Below are positions 1 to 11,745 of a stretch of 64,000 nt of DNA, in pieces (the stretch's first letter is position 1; each line of letters starts with the position of its first letter). The translations under genes and the position numbers were made by a program. The stretch is from NCBI GenBank assembly GCA_027922465.2, contig BQMF02000099.1:124001-188000 (forward strand), in the 5' to 3' direction. The notes under the pieces are model-generated. The model did not search any database. It saw nothing but the letters and a program-made list of their open reading frames with translations, and was not told the DNA's origin. Source of the DNA: Turritopsis dohrnii (lineage: Eukaryota > Cnidaria > Hydrozoa > Anthoathecata > Oceaniidae).

Positions 1-9
1 AGGAAACTT

Positions 10-882
10 ATGTACCGTGGACACGTCTACTTTGAAGCTGTTCGACCTGAGTTAATTCTGAGATCTTTAAATTTTTTGAAAGAACACAACCCATTATACA
101 GCAATGTTATTGTTGATTTGAATAGTCTTTCTGAAGAACTGATCAGCTTTTCGAACGAGAATGAAAATATTGATGTGAACTCTAGCCTTTCACAGGAAAT
201 GGATGAAGAGGATGATAATCCATTAGACGCTGACAGAACTGCTACTAATGAAACATTCATGGCCTCCAAAGTACCTATTCATGTCAATGAAGACACCGTC
301 ACTATTGCACCAGGTGAAGGTGTTACTTCAATTCCAATTTATGCAGATAAATTTTGTGAAGAGATGGCTTTTCCACACCTATTTCCTTTTGGCAGCTTTG
401 GATACGATGATGCCGATAGGGAAATGAAAATTTCACTTGTGAAGTACTTTAACCAAAGATTGTTAAATTATACTCAAAAATTTTCTTCTGATGCTGATTA
501 TATATTTTTTGCTAATTATGTCCTTCAGTTAACAAATTTACATAGCAAGATAAATATTGCAATGAAGAAATTATCAGGATGTAATTTAACGGCTGGCATG
601 TTAAGTCAAAGTTTTAGCGAAACTGTTCGGACTTTCATTGCTAATGATGAAGCATTTAACTTCATGAACCAAATTAAAGGCACTCCAGCATATTGGAAAA
701 GATTTTTGCTTGAAGTATTAGCTATGGTGAAACAACTTGGTGTTCCAACATTTTTCTTGACATTATCATGTGCAGATCTGAGGTGGTTCGAGTTGCCTTC
801 TATACTGTCAAAATTGTATAAAATGAATTTACAGGATGATGAAATGAATTTATTTTACACGTCATCTTGTCACGTGACTTAG
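10..882 (+). pseudogene. Helitron replicase, N-terminal portion, interrupted
   Basis: N-terminal part of the Helitron replicase, reading in from before the window; the first visible Met is unlikely to be the true start. It contains the Helitron-like N domain, with 'FPHLFPFG' near residue 120 and 'LTLSCADLRWFELP' near residue 250, both typical of the stretch just before the Rep nuclease. The sequence should continue directly into 'YQERCEMLNMNP', which is found at 1506, but the frame is lost near 855-882 where foreign sequence begins and ends at a TAG. The final residues before the stop do not look like replicase. The disruption should inactivate the element unless the inserted sequence is spliced out, for which I see no convincing splice pair. 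Confidence 0.85.
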
Positions 883-1501
883 TATATAATGTATATATAT
901 ATATACCGTGCGCATGCTTAACTAAGCACACGTCGATAGAATTGTCCCTCCCACCCTCCCAATGTAGGGATATATTGCAATAATTTTAAGATTTACTGGA
1001 CTTACAATTTATGTATATATGTCTGTATTTTGCTCGTAACCTTGGCGAGCTAGTAACTGCTGCATGGTTCCAAGAGTACGTTTCCTCCCACGAGGGGGTT
1101 TTTCGTATCCGGCGCAGTTGCGATTGTCGTTAATGAAAGTCAAATGTTGTATTTATATTCAAAGAGCTCCATTTTCTACTCAGATCACAGGAATGCGCAT
1201 AAGGAGTAACATCATTAGCTTGTCTGAGTCTGGTTAGTTGAGTACGTTTCCTCATACGAAGGGGTTTTTCGTATTCGGCACAGTTGCTACCGTTGTTACT
1301 GTACGAGACGCTTATTTTGTGGCATTGTTTTCTGATTTTAGCATTACCTATAATGGTAGATGTATTTATTAATGATGTAGATGTAAAGCTATATGACTTG
1401 TGCACTGTACACTTCTAGACTGACTTTACTATAAGAAAGTGACTGAATAATAAATAAAGTTATTTTCGTTTGAGTTTACGAATTAGAAAATAAATTCAAA
1501 A
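865..1501. mobile_element. Unclassified insertion inside the Helitron
   Basis: About 640 bases of non-coding sequence separate two replicase parts that should be contiguous. It contains an imperfect direct repeat with near-identical 35-base cores starting at 1074 and 1240, each beginning 'gagtacgtttcct' and ending 'gggtttttcgtat'. It also has an alternating AT tract near 890-904 and an A-rich 3' end. Its left edge resembles an LTR start ('tgtcacgtgactt'). I found no clear terminal inverted repeat or target duplication, so it could be a solo LTR, a TRIM or a SINE-like element. Confidence 0.55.
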
Positions 1502-1502
1502 C

Positions 1503-4500
1503 ATGACATACCAAGAAAGATGTGAAATGTTGAACATGAATCCTGTGTTTCTGGCAAGGCATTTTCAGTATCGAGTGGAAACATTTTTCAAGGAAATTGT
1601 CTTATCTGGTCCGTTAGGAAAGGTTGAATATTACGTAATAAGGGTTGAATTTCAAGTACGTGGAAGCCCACATGTTCATGTATTCATTTGGATAAAAGAC
1701 CCACCCATATTAACTGAAGCTACTAAGGATGATTATATTGCATTTGTTGATGGTATCGTAAGGGCTGACATTCCTGATCCAGAATTGGAACCACAATTGT
1801 TTGAGTTGGTAAAAGCATACCAAGTACACAATCACTCAAAAACCTGTCGCAAGTACAAAAATAGTACATGCAGATTCAATTTTGGTCATTTTTTTACAGA
1901 TCGCACTATAATTTCTAGTCCACTTCCTGTTGATGTGAGCCCTGATGACAAAGAAACAATATTAGAAAGTAGGAAAGCACTGTTAGATACTGTGAAAAGT
2001 TATATCGACGAAAACCTATGTCCTAAGAAGCATAATGTTGTTGATCCATTAAAAGATAATTATGAAGATGCTGGAACTATTTCAGAAATTTTGGATAAAC
2101 TCGGCATAACTGAAGAAGAATATTACACTGCACTCTCAATTTCTAAAAATGATGACTTTGAAATTCACCTTAGACGCCCACCAAATTCTTGTTTTGTCAA
2201 CAACTATTTTGCAGAAGGTTTGACTGCATGGGAAGCAAATTTGGACATTCAGCCTGTCTTCAATCACTATAAAGCCATAACATACATGTGCAAATATCTT
2301 TCAAAGGCAGAAGATGATTGCTCCAGAGCAATGAAACAAGCTTTGGATGAGGCAAAGTCCAATAACTTGAACAAATTTGAACAAATGCTTACTATTGCAA
2401 AAGCATATTCCTGTAAAAGAGAATGTTCTGTGCAAGAAGCTGTGTATCATGTAATGCCTGAATTGTGGCTGCGTAAAACATTCCCAAAAGTCATTTTTGC
2501 CAACAGCAATGTTCCAGAAAACAGGTTTCGAATTTGCAGATCTGAAGAAGAGTTAAATAATCTTCCTGCTGAAAGTACAGATATTTTCAAAACAAACATG
2601 TTAGATCGTTACCTTGACCGACCTGATAATTCTTTCAAAAATGGAAAGTTTGCAACTCTGAATAGTATGTGTTTTGCTGAGTTTTTGGCACATTATTATT
2701 TGGAATCTAAGCCCACTGACAGCAACGAAAATGATAACCAGCCCGAAATTTTGAACGAATTGTTAATGGAAGAAAACCATCCGTCACCACACCCCCCTGT
2801 TGTACCATTAATGAACAGTAAATCTAAATTAAAATGCAGGAAAATCCGTGCTGTTTTAAGGTATCACACTCCGAACAGACACAAATATCCAGAGAGATAT
2901 GCTCATCATTTGTTGTTTATGTACTATCCTTTTCGATCAGAGGCAGAACTATTACACAATACGTATGTCGAAAAGCTTGGTCAACCTGGTGTGCTGGACA
3001 TCGTAAATGAAAATAAATCAAAGATTGAACCATACGATGAACTAGAAGATGATGCTTTCCAAAACTACAGAGCAGATCTTGATGTTAATTGTGATCCCTT
3101 TGCACAACAGGAGAATGAAGCTGTCCAAGATATTTTGGATGATAACAACGACATGTCAGATGAGGAAGCTTTACAAGATACACCACGTGCAACATCAGGA
3201 ATTATCCCTGAAAGGCAATATGTTTTAGACGATAATGTATTGAATGACAAAATCCGATCACTCAATATCAAACAGAGAGAAATTTTTGATATTGTGTTAA
3301 CATGGTCACGACAACTTGTCAGGAGGAGAAATTGTAAGGAATTCAAAGATCTAAAGCCATTGCATATTTTCTTAACCGGCCAAGGTGGTTGCGGAAAATC
3401 ACATCTATTGAAAACTATATATCATGTTGTATCAAAGGTCCTACTTCGCAAAGCCACAGATCCAGTAAAACCAAGAGTTTTATTGCTGGCACCTACAGGT
3501 GTCGCTGCTGTAAATATTGGAGGTACTACCATACATTCTGGCCTTGGTATTTATGGTAAAAATTATGCACCGTTAAGCGACAAGATGAGGACATCACTGC
3601 GTAATAAACTTTCTGAAGTGTCTGCTGTGATAATTGATGAAATATCCATGGTTTCCGATGAACTATTGAAAAATGTTCACATGCGATTATGTGAGATATT
3701 TGGTGTTAGTATTCAGATCCCTTTTGCAGGTAAAACTGTCATTGCTACAGGAGACTTTTTTCAGCTACCACCAGTAATGGGAAGACCTGTTTATTCACCA
3801 TATGGCTTTGTAGAGAATTTATTAAAATTATGGGACACTTTTAAAATTGCTGAGTTAACAGAAGTGATGCGACAACAAGGAGATTCCGTATTCATTGATT
3901 TGTTAAACAATGTACGTGTTGCCAATATAACAGCTGATGACGAAGATCTCCTTAAAACACGATTTATCAGTACTAATTCTCCCCAGTATCCAACTGATGC
4001 CCTTCATCTATTTGCTGAAAATAAACCTGCTGTGGACTATAACGACAAAAAATTAAAAGATTTAGAAAAACCAGAAGTTGTGATAAATGCAATCGATGAC
4101 TTGCCGATAGATGTTCCTCAACGACTCATCAGTGATGCTCTCAATAGAAAACACACTGAAACTGGTGGTCTACCGACGAAACTTGTTTTAAAAATTGGGG
4201 CTAAAGTGATGCTTACATCGAATATAGATATAGAGGATAAACTCATCAATGGCCAAATGGGCTTAGTATTCAATTTTATGACGATTGGTAGTAAGATTAC
4301 AAAAATTTATGTTAAATTCCTTGATGAAAATGCTGGAATTATGAAAATGGCATCTGACAGATATGCTGTCACCCATAAGTGCGTACCAATTGAACGTTCT
4401 GAGACTGATATTAATATCAACAAAAGAGTAACCACATCACCCGTAATAAAAAGAACGCAGTTTCCCTTAGTTTTATCTTGGGCTACTAGTATTCATAAAG

Positions 4501-5360
4501 TGCAGAGTTTGAGTGTTCCTGAAGCTGTTATTAGTTTTGATTTACAAAAACAAAGGCGATTTAATCCTGGCCAAATGTACGTTGCAATGAGTCGAGTTAC
4601 AAGTTTATCTGGCTTGTTTTTAACTGGAAAGTTTGACAAAAAAGCCATAAAGGCCGACAAAAGAGCTTTCACGGATTATGAACGGATGCGACAAACTTGT
4701 CCACTGCCACGGTTAGAGACACTGTTAGAGACACGTCCGAATTCTTTTAGTATCAGTATGCTGAATACACGTTCATTGTCATTGCATGCAAAAGATATTG
4801 CTTGTGTAAATGAATTAGTGGAGAGTGATGTTTTATGTCTTACTGAGACACAAATGTCACAACACGATGATTGTTCTGAGATATGTGAGGTGTTAGATTT
4901 TGAATTAATGTTTTCTGTTGGAGATGATAAATACCAGAGCTTGGCAATTGGATTAAAAAATCATGACATTTATTCATGCTCAACTGAATCTGGCTTTTTA
5001 TATGTTAACGTTTTAAAACACAGTTTTTGCAGTGATTTGGTTGGAATTGCGGTACTGTATAGGAAACATGGTGAACCATTGCAACTTTTTTACAATAAGT
5101 TATCTAATTACATCCATTCTTTTGATATTGACATTCTGCTTGGTGATTTAAATATTGATTATTTTACATCTAGTGATACTCTTTCAGAAATTCTTAGCGA
5201 TTACGAGATGGTTGTATCTGAGCCGACTTATATTGATGGGTCACTACTTGATCATGTTTATATCAAAAAGAGCTTCCTGGCAAATTTCAAGTTAGAGACA
5301 ATGGTAAAGTGCATTTTTTTCTCAGACCATGATGCAATCAAGGTAAAAATTTCAAGTTAA
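1503..5360 (+). CDS. Helentron replicase: Rep, helicase and EEP endonuclease domains
   Basis: A 1285-residue open frame. The Rep (HUH) nuclease occupies roughly residues 1-330, with the metal-binding 'SPHVHVFIW' (HVH at 57-59) and the paired tyrosines in 'TYMCKYLSK' near 261-265 that cut and rejoin DNA. A PIF1/RecD-type SF1 helicase spans about 590-1060, with Walker A 'GQGGCGKSH' near 626, Walker B 'IIDEISM' near 710, and the late motifs 'SWATSIHKVQSLSV' and 'YVAMSRV'. The last 205 residues form an endonuclease/exonuclease/phosphatase domain with 'MLNTRSL', 'LTET', 'GDLN' and C-terminal 'SDHDAI'. All the catalytic positions I know for that fold are present. The protein acts in the nucleus in rolling-circle transposition. 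The Met at 1503 is simply the first after the insertion; the native protein is longer. No frameshift was seen. Confidence 0.93.
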   Translation: MTYQERCEMLNMNPVFLARHFQYRVETFFKEIVLSGPLGKVEYYVIRVEFQVRGSPHVHVFIWIKDPPILTEATKDDYIAFVDGIVRADIPDPELEPQLFELVKAYQVHNHSKTCRKYKNSTCRFNFGHFFTDRTIISSPLPVDVSPDDKETILESRKALLDTVKSYIDENLCPKKHNVVDPLKDNYEDAGTISEILDKLGITEEEYYTALSISKNDDFEIHLRRPPNSCFVNNYFAEGLTAWEANLDIQPVFNHYKAITYMCKYLSKAEDDCSRAMKQALDEAKSNNLNKFEQMLTIAKAYSCKRECSVQEAVYHVMPELWLRKTFPKVIFANSNVPENRFRICRSEEELNNLPAESTDIFKTNMLDRYLDRPDNSFKNGKFATLNSMCFAEFLAHYYLESKPTDSNENDNQPEILNELLMEENHPSPHPPVVPLMNSKSKLKCRKIRAVLRYHTPNRHKYPERYAHHLLFMYYPFRSEAELLHNTYVEKLGQPGVLDIVNENKSKIEPYDELEDDAFQNYRADLDVNCDPFAQQENEAVQDILDDNNDMSDEEALQDTPRATSGIIPERQYVLDDNVLNDKIRSLNIKQREIFDIVLTWSRQLVRRRNCKEFKDLKPLHIFLTGQGGCGKSHLLKTIYHVVSKVLLRKATDPVKPRVLLLAPTGVAAVNIGGTTIHSGLGIYGKNYAPLSDKMRTSLRNKLSEVSAVIIDEISMVSDELLKNVHMRLCEIFGVSIQIPFAGKTVIATGDFFQLPPVMGRPVYSPYGFVENLLKLWDTFKIAELTEVMRQQGDSVFIDLLNNVRVANITADDEDLLKTRFISTNSPQYPTDALHLFAENKPAVDYNDKKLKDLEKPEVVINAIDDLPIDVPQRLISDALNRKHTETGGLPTKLVLKIGAKVMLTSNIDIEDKLINGQMGLVFNFMTIGSKITKIYVKFLDENAGIMKMASDRYAVTHKCVPIERSETDININKRVTTSPVIKRTQFPLVLSWATSIHKVQSLSVPEAVISFDLQKQRRFNPGQMYVAMSRVTSLSGLFLTGKFDKKAIKADKRAFTDYERMRQTCPLPRLETLLETRPNSFSISMLNTRSLSLHAKDIACVNELVESDVLCLTETQMSQHDDCSEICEVLDFELMFSVGDDKYQSLAIGLKNHDIYSCSTESGFLYVNVLKHSFCSDLVGIAVLYRKHGEPLQLFYNKLSNYIHSFDIDILLGDLNIDYFTSSDTLSEILSDYEMVVSEPTYIDGSLLDHVYIKKSFLANFKLETMVKCIFFSDHDAIKVKISS

Positions 5361-8040
5361 TATTGTTTTGTTTTAAATCTTAATAAGATGGTTAATGTTC
5401 AGCAATCTAATATTTTCTAGGCACCAATTCTAATTCATATTTTTTGATGTATAATTATTTATCCAATTCATTGTAAGTTATTCAAATCCTTTTCTAATAC
5501 TGATCTATTGCCTTGTTTTATTGATGCACAAATAGTGAAGAAGGTAAAGCGGTAAAGCATAATTGTCTAAGCAATGTTTGTTTTGCATTCAAGGTTGTAA
5601 TTTAATTAATTGAAGTTGTTTAGTTATTTGAAATAGTGAATGTTGCACATGACTATGGAAAGCTGTTGACAAGATCCTGTGGCTGTGTGTGTATGTGTGT
5701 AGTGTGTGGGTGTGGTATGTGTGTGTTTTATGTATGTGTCTACAGCAGGGACAGATACATGTTCTATTTATGAAGTGGAATGAAAGGCAGGTGTAGTCTG
5801 TTTGATCTCATTAGGTCTCATTAAGTATGTTTATCTGTCTCTGTTGTTTTAGTCGTCTTTGTGGGTTGTGGGTTGTTTAAAATATTTTTAAAATATTTGT
5901 TTAAATTGTAAAATTGATGAAGTTTTTTGGTTATTTGCAGATGATTAAATTTGAAATTATTTTTTGTCTTATCTTTTCAGATCTACTAAGATGGCAGTAC
6001 CAAATCATGTTTAATGAAATCTTTCTTATAGTTTCCCATTTCTGCGATATCAATTGAATGGACTCATGCACCATCACCTTAGATTTATATGCATGTTAAT
6101 ATTAATGTCAAAATTTTGTGTTTTAAAGTTTATGAGTTTAAGTTGGAAATCAATTGTAAATATGATGTCAAAATTTTTGAAAATTTATGTATGAATTTAC
6201 ACTATTTTTTGAGAGGGTTGTCAGTGGTTGTGTATGTGGTGGTCATAAAATGCTCCATTTTTCTCAAACAAAGGGTCTATAATATGATGTGAGATCTTTC
6301 TACAAAACGTTTATAAAATTCAGCATGTGAATTTCAATTTCAGTTAATTTCGCAACTTTTCTTACTATTCTTATTTTCTGTAATTTCACAATGTTTAAAG
6401 TATAGCATTTTGTGATCATATTGTGCTTGTATGTTAAACTAACGTGAGGCGATCATCATTTCTCTTTTAATGTACGTCCCAATAGCCCACACAGAAAAGA
6501 AATAGTTTTGCACTGTTGAATGATGATCTTTTCGCGTTTGTTTAGGTGTATGTTATGCCACAGGAGGTTACCAAACAAGATAGCAATGCAAGCAATCATC
6601 AGAGTTAAATATACATGAAGATTTAAAATGCACTTCCAGAAAATCTAATTTTGTCTTCAGTGTTTGTTAGTGTTATAAAAATTGTGAGTTAGTGATTGTG
6701 TCACCCTCTCTATTGTTTATTGGATAATATAGGGAATTAATTATAATTAATTTAATCAATTTTAATATTTATTCAAAAGAATTTGTAAATTATTGAATGT
6801 CTTTGTGAGATGAAACTGTAAGCCTTCGTTCCAGTTGTAATCGGTGAAGTATAATTGCAAGAACTGATGTGTGTATGCAAATGTTGACGAACTGTGTGAG
6901 AGCAAAATGTGACGTTTATTACGGAATGATATTGTTGATTAAAGCTGCCGTATTGTATTCGCCTTCATGGTTCTACATGTTATTCGGAGGGGATTCCAGA
7001 AAAGATGCTAAAATGTATGTGAAAGATTAACTTTGATTGTTATTGGATATACTTTCGATATTATTAACGGTATTTTTTCTCTCTTTTAGACAGCCGTCTT
7101 AACCTTTTTGGTTGTGTACGATAACAGGCAAAATGAAAATAAAATTTAATGACGTTAGATATGAACATTTCCGAATTTTTCTGGATGCACGAACTCGATG
7201 TTTTAAGCATGTGTACCAGATATATCCTCCGACACAGATAAACAGATAATCGACCGTGCTGTATATCATTTATATGTAACAATGTATACTACTGTGTGCT
7301 GCTCGTTTGTTCGTTACACACGGAACTTTGAAGAAATTGATGGTTCAAATTCCTGTCTAGATGTATTCAAGATAATGATTACGAAGGCTGTTGCAACAAT
7401 CGGGAAACCAGATTATTGTTTCCAAAATAAAGATCTGATTTAATGATGATAATCTGTTCGATACAAACCGTCAACTCGTTTTGTCTCTCGCATTTTGGAG
7501 TAAATAATGCTGTCAATCATGAAGAACTCATTTAATTTATATTTGCATTGAAATTTTAAAAAGATGACATCAAATTATTACTTTTGTTTTTGTTTTTTCG
7601 TATTCGTTGGTACATAATTTCCTTTTTTTTCATGTAATTTGAGGGGAAAATGTTCGAACCCGAAGAAATTAACTGAAATATAAAACAACGGCGTTCGTAA
7701 TAGCGTTCATGCAAACGAGTGTGAACAAATATATTTCGCTTACACCCTCTCCTCCCACTACCCCTGTCCCGCCTAGGCATATGATGGTTACTTGCCTATT
7801 TGTATCTTTGAAACAGACATGCCAACATTTTGAAAAGTGAAAGAGGCAGATTTCATTTATGGTTTAGACGGCAATGCGCAGCTTTGTTGTGATGATGCCC
7901 ACCACATGATATCAAGGTGGTCTGAGTATATGCAGACCGGCACATAACTTAATACAGGTTGAGATTAGTGGAATTAAAAAGAACTGATAAATTATAATAG
8001 TTTCACAGTTCAAGGTTTCGAAAATTCATATTTACATTTT
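5361..8040. other. Non-coding stretch with a GT-rich simple repeat
   Basis: No convincing coding region on either strand; the short open frames look like chance AT-rich frames. A TG-rich microsatellite lies at about 5683-5732. The Helitron 3' end probably falls within the first part of this stretch, but I could not place its terminal hairpin. Confidence 0.6.
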
Positions 8041-8041
8041 G

Positions 8042-9050
8042 TTAAAGTTGATTTTTGTAAAAATAATTGAAAAGTTTGCCAAAGTTAAACCGATCAAGGC
8101 TGTGGTTTTTGCATTTTTGTGCATTTTCAGCAAATCTTGCAGAAATCCTTCTGCCCGTAAGGGTATCTTGTTTTATTTCTTTCATAAGAGGCTGGGAAGG
8201 ATAATACATCGTTAAAACATATAATTCGGGCCCCATGCTTTTGCCGTCTATGTAAAGTCTTAAGTTTGGTCTTGTTCGTACTAGCCCAAGCAATGCATGC
8301 ATAATTAATGTGGGAGTTTACGAAAGAAAAGTACAATTGTTTCATGCATTTGTTATTTACGAATCCTCGAACTTGATAATGATATGATAATCCTAAGTTT
8401 TTTGATACTTTGCTTTCAATACAAGTTATGTGATCATTTCATGACAATTGTTCATCTAGAAGAACGCCTAAGAAACGCATGACATTTTCTCTTTTTATTA
8501 CATTGCCGTCAATTATAAGATTTAAAGTTGTAAGGGGATGTCGTCTTGACGTGCTGATGGATGAAATAAGCTATATTTTGTTTTTGAAGGATTTAATAAA
8601 AAATTTATTGGAGCTAAACCATTGTTCAATACTTCTTAATTCGTTATTCATGATTGTAGTTCTTTAATATCTCTGTTAGAATAGAACAAATTCATATCGT
8701 CAGCAAACATAATGGTTTGAATTTTTGCTGATACCTTATGTTAGTCGTTAATGTAACTTAGAAACAATAATGGTTCTAGTATTGATCCTTGAGGTACTCC
8801 GCAATCAATCTCCAGTAAGTGCAAAAATGTGTTTTTGCCATAGGAAATGTATTGTTTTCTGTTTGATAGAGAACTTTTTAAACCATTTTAAATAGATTCC
8901 ATTTACTCCAAAATAAGACAATTTGGAGAGGAGGATGTCATGTTTGACAGTATCAAAATCTTTTTTAAGATCTATAAAAACGCCTAGTGTAAATTTTCCT
9001 TCATCAAAAGATTGTAAGATTGCACGATTGCATGTTCTGTAATTTCGCGC
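8042..9050 (-). mobile_element. LINE reverse-transcriptase fragment, 5'-truncated
   Basis: Reading the minus strand from about 9050 downwards gives successive motifs of a non-LTR reverse transcriptase of the type common in cnidarian genomes. These are 'FIDLKKDFDTVKHDIL' (about 8985-8940), 'GVPQGSI' (about 8806-8785), the catalytic 'FADDMN' (about 8710-8690), 'FLGVLLDEQLS' (about 8475-8440) and the C-terminal 'INYACIAWASTNKTKLK' (about 8310-8255). In-frame stops and frame changes, for example just after 'LDEQLS', show it is dead. The endonuclease and N-terminal regions are missing, as expected for 5' truncation. The 5' break abuts the start of duplicated segment A. Confidence 0.85.
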
Positions 9051-9840
9051 AAGTTGTGTTCATTGTGCCCTTCATTTTTAATTAGAAAATATAAACTGGC
9101 TACCTTGTATGTTTTCAGGCATATGTTTGTTTTCTTTCCTGTAAATGTGAAGTACCAGAATAACTCCCAACATGAATACTACTTGAATTGAGAAGGCTAT
9201 TATTAATGCTCACAAAACAAACAAAGATTTATCACCTTGGGGATTTTTGTTTCGTGTTTGAAATTAGGGCAAAATTTGGACAAAATTTTAAATTAATTCA
9301 ATTAATTTAGTGCAAAAATCTTAAATCATTGCTATATCAGAACGTGAACAAGATAGCTCAAAACAATAGCAATGTGAGTTTCCTTAGGTGTGATCACGTC
9401 ACACCAGACAGCGTGAATGCATTCCAACACGGAAAGTGAAACCCGGTCTTAAGCACGAAGCATTAAAATTTATTTACTTTTTTTCATTTTAACTTTCTTT
9501 CGAGTAGTTCCCTTGTAAAAAACGACATAACAAACAAACCAGTGTGAACAACTTTCACTCACTGCAGCATCTTACCAACTGTTGGTGAAGGCTGTTAAAA
9601 CATGCAATAGAAGACTAGAACACGACTGAAGTGCAACTAGCATTATATGGGCTTCCTAATTATACATTAAAAGTCGTAAGGAAAATAAATTCAAATTAGA
9701 AACAAATGTAAATATATGCATAAAAAAATTGATACAAACGTTTAAAAAATCAAAACAAAGAATGGGATAAAATTGAGACAAAGCTCAACATAAAATTAAC
9801 AAACGAATGAAAAGCAAAAATCACATTGTGCAACTTTATA

Positions 9841-9957
9841 TACCGTTATTATCTGAAAGAGCGTTGGGGCGCTCATTAAATTTCTGCCTTTCAGAAAGGG
9901 CGCTCATTTGAAGGAGGTGCTGATTCAAGCCGGAGCGCTCATTCATATAATTACGGT
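9841..9957. mobile_element. Short MITE with TACCGT-ATTAT termini
   Basis: Absent from the equivalent place in copy B (near 33735). Ends are inverted: 'taccgttattat' at the left and 'ataattacggta' at the right. The body carries a repeated 'gcgctcatt'. The same terminal sequence recurs at the right end of a nested element near 27645-27664. Confidence 0.6.
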
Positions 9958-10506
9958 ACGTAATTTTGTATAATTTTATATGGAAAAGTGGTTAAATATC
10001 ATAAATCGGTTATAAAAAATGTTCTGAATTTAGAGTCTGCTTTTACCTTTACTGTTATCGAATTAGAGAAAGAATTATCCTGACAAAAAAGTCTTCATTA
10101 AAAAAAAATTCCAAAAAAACTATTCTATTTGCAAAAAAGGGGGATATATCTTAAGTTGAGAATTGATTTTAACAACAAAAAACAAAGATCTTGTTAAAGT
10201 CCCCTAACTAACGACAATGGTTCTGTTTTAAAAGCAATGTAATAAAAGTTTCACACTGTATGAAGTTTCCAAAAACCGTGTACTGATGTGAAGTGAAATC
10301 AATTCAAATTTCTCGGTTAAAATCTTTACAAAAGTGTTTGAACAAACGAGGCAGAAGGTACACCAAGAACGTTTGAAGGTTAAAAAATTGCTAAATTAAG
10401 TGCATGCAAGAAAATTTAAATCTTCAAATAACATTCATGCTCTTTCATGAATATCCTATATGAGAGAAATATATTTTCCTTAAAAAATGGATAAGAAAGT
10501 AAATGC

Positions 10507-10793
10507 TCATTTTTTTTCTATTTTATCAACAACCAAACCCTTGTCTAAAAACAAGAGTAATGATCTCAAGTAAGGCCATGTATTCCATTTATTGCTTGTC
10601 CACCATTTGTCAAGAATTTTATTTAACCGTTGATTGATATTACCCGGATGATTTTGCTCTATGGCTGCGATCTTTGAATAAGGCAAAAGAAAATGCGCGA
10701 TGAATCGTTCAACATCTGTACACTCGGTACTGATAGTGTTAAATGTTGGTATTCTTATGTCGTCTCGTCTGAAATCTTTTTTGTTAGATGTAG
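10507..10793 (-). CDS. Terminal exon encoding a death domain (copy A)
   Basis: Last coding exon of the copy A gene. The acceptor AG lies at 10794-10795, the exon opens in phase 1 with '..TSNKKDFRRDDIRIP', and ends at a stop codon at 10507. The second half ('NINQRLNKILDKWW' followed by 'LRSLLLFLDKG') has the amphipathic pattern and conserved late tryptophan of a death domain. The degraded version in copy B ('DIPDNIRQRLKEVLEEW') is even closer to the canonical pattern. Death domains mediate homotypic protein assembly in apoptosis and innate-immune signalling, so this one probably provides a docking surface. The exon is open here, but upstream exons of this copy are broken, so expression of a full protein is doubtful. 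Confidence 0.65.
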
Positions 10794-11134
10794 CTAAAAA
10801 AAGAAAAAAGAATAAAAATGATATATTTTCCAATCCATGGATATACAAATCATTTTCATCAACAGCAATGAGGCTCATCCTTTATGCTCTGATTAGATAA
10901 ATTATTCTTATTTCCCAGTGGAATGATTGAAAGAAACTAGTCACTGTCATTCACTGACCTGATCACAATAATTAAACAAAAATTTAGAAAAGCACATTAG
11001 TTAAAGGAATTAAAAATCTCTTACGGGCAAAGTTTTCATTGCAATCAATTCAAAAAGTTTTGATTGCAATCAATTCAGAACTTTATTTACATTAGCAACT
11101 AAAAAGAAAACCAACCATTCCATACTGAACTTAC

Positions 11135-11419
11135 CGAGATTAACAAATGGATTCTCCTTAATATCTTCAACTTGCAACTTTATTCCAACATTACCAGATT
11201 TTTGTAACGCTTCATTCACAACTTTCAACAAATCAATGGGACGATTATTTGAAAACCATGTTGCAGTAACTTCAAGAACTGGGTAATCAAACTTATCAGC
11301 GTTACCAAACAAAACCTTAACATTGGCATCATAACTTGCGATAATCTGACAGAACCTCTTGCCAGCATTCTTGTCTCCAGCAAATGCTTTATTAAGCTTG
11401 TAAAAAATCATTTTTTCTT
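11135..11419 (-). CDS. Internal exon encoding a 95-residue helical domain (copy A)
   Basis: A 285-base exon bounded by AG (11420-11421) and GT (11133-11134), phase 1 at both ends. It encodes 'KMIFYKLNKAF..', 'FDYPVLEVTATWF' and 'LLKVVNEALQKSGNVGIKL'. The predicted pattern is mostly helical, and its end, with 'L..V.EAL..SGNVGI', is reminiscent of the closing helices of a death-fold domain. It is immediately followed by the death-domain exon. The homologous exon in copy C has the same length and boundaries, so selection acted on it at some time. Identity beyond 'death-fold-like' is inference. Confidence 0.6.
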
Positions 11420-11745
11420 CTAAAAACAGGAATAGTATCATTCTAGAACAGTGATGATCTCATTGAGTCAGACAAACTTTTCAGGATAAGAGTCCGCAAG
11501 TTTTCCCTGATTGATGACCTTAATTCTTTTCATAACGTAGAAACGCAGAAACAGTTATTTTCAGATATCCAAGACAAATTTCTACAATAGTGCCACAAAT
11601 TTCCCTATGTTTCCCTAAGTTATGGGGAGCCGGATACCAGCCTTCCTTTTAGTAGCAAGCTTTTTAAACAAGTGAAAAACTACATCAATCACCAATTCAA
11701 TTCATTCTGTCCTAATAATCAACAAACCATATCAAAGAACCATAC

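Larger units (their letters stand above)
1..5400 (+). mobile_element. Helentron-type Helitron, 5' end outside window
   Basis: A rolling-circle DNA transposon. Its replicase is read in two pieces (10-882 and 1503-5360) separated by an insertion. The order is Helitron-like N domain, HUH Rep nuclease, PIF1-type helicase, then a C-terminal endonuclease/exonuclease/phosphatase fold, which is the diagnostic order of Helentrons. The 5' terminus lies upstream of base 1. I could not identify the 3' terminus, which should lie shortly after 5360. Coding capacity is nearly intact apart from the insertion, so this is one of the younger elements of the window. Confidence 0.9.

Noticed and set aside
27..269. 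Minus-strand open frame opposite the Helitron N-terminal region
   Set aside because: Serine-rich complement shadow of the replicase coding strand with no independent support.
1130..1405. Minus-strand open frame of 91 residues in the Helitron insertion
   Set aside because: It covers the direct-repeat units and has no recognisable domain; it is probably chance.
5683..5745. GT-rich stretch as a regulatory element
   Set aside because: It is an ordinary imperfect TG microsatellite.
10700..10900. Plus-strand frame opposite the death-domain exon, also present at 57162-57362
   Set aside because: Its conservation simply reflects the conserved exon on the other strand; its own product has no domain or splice logic.
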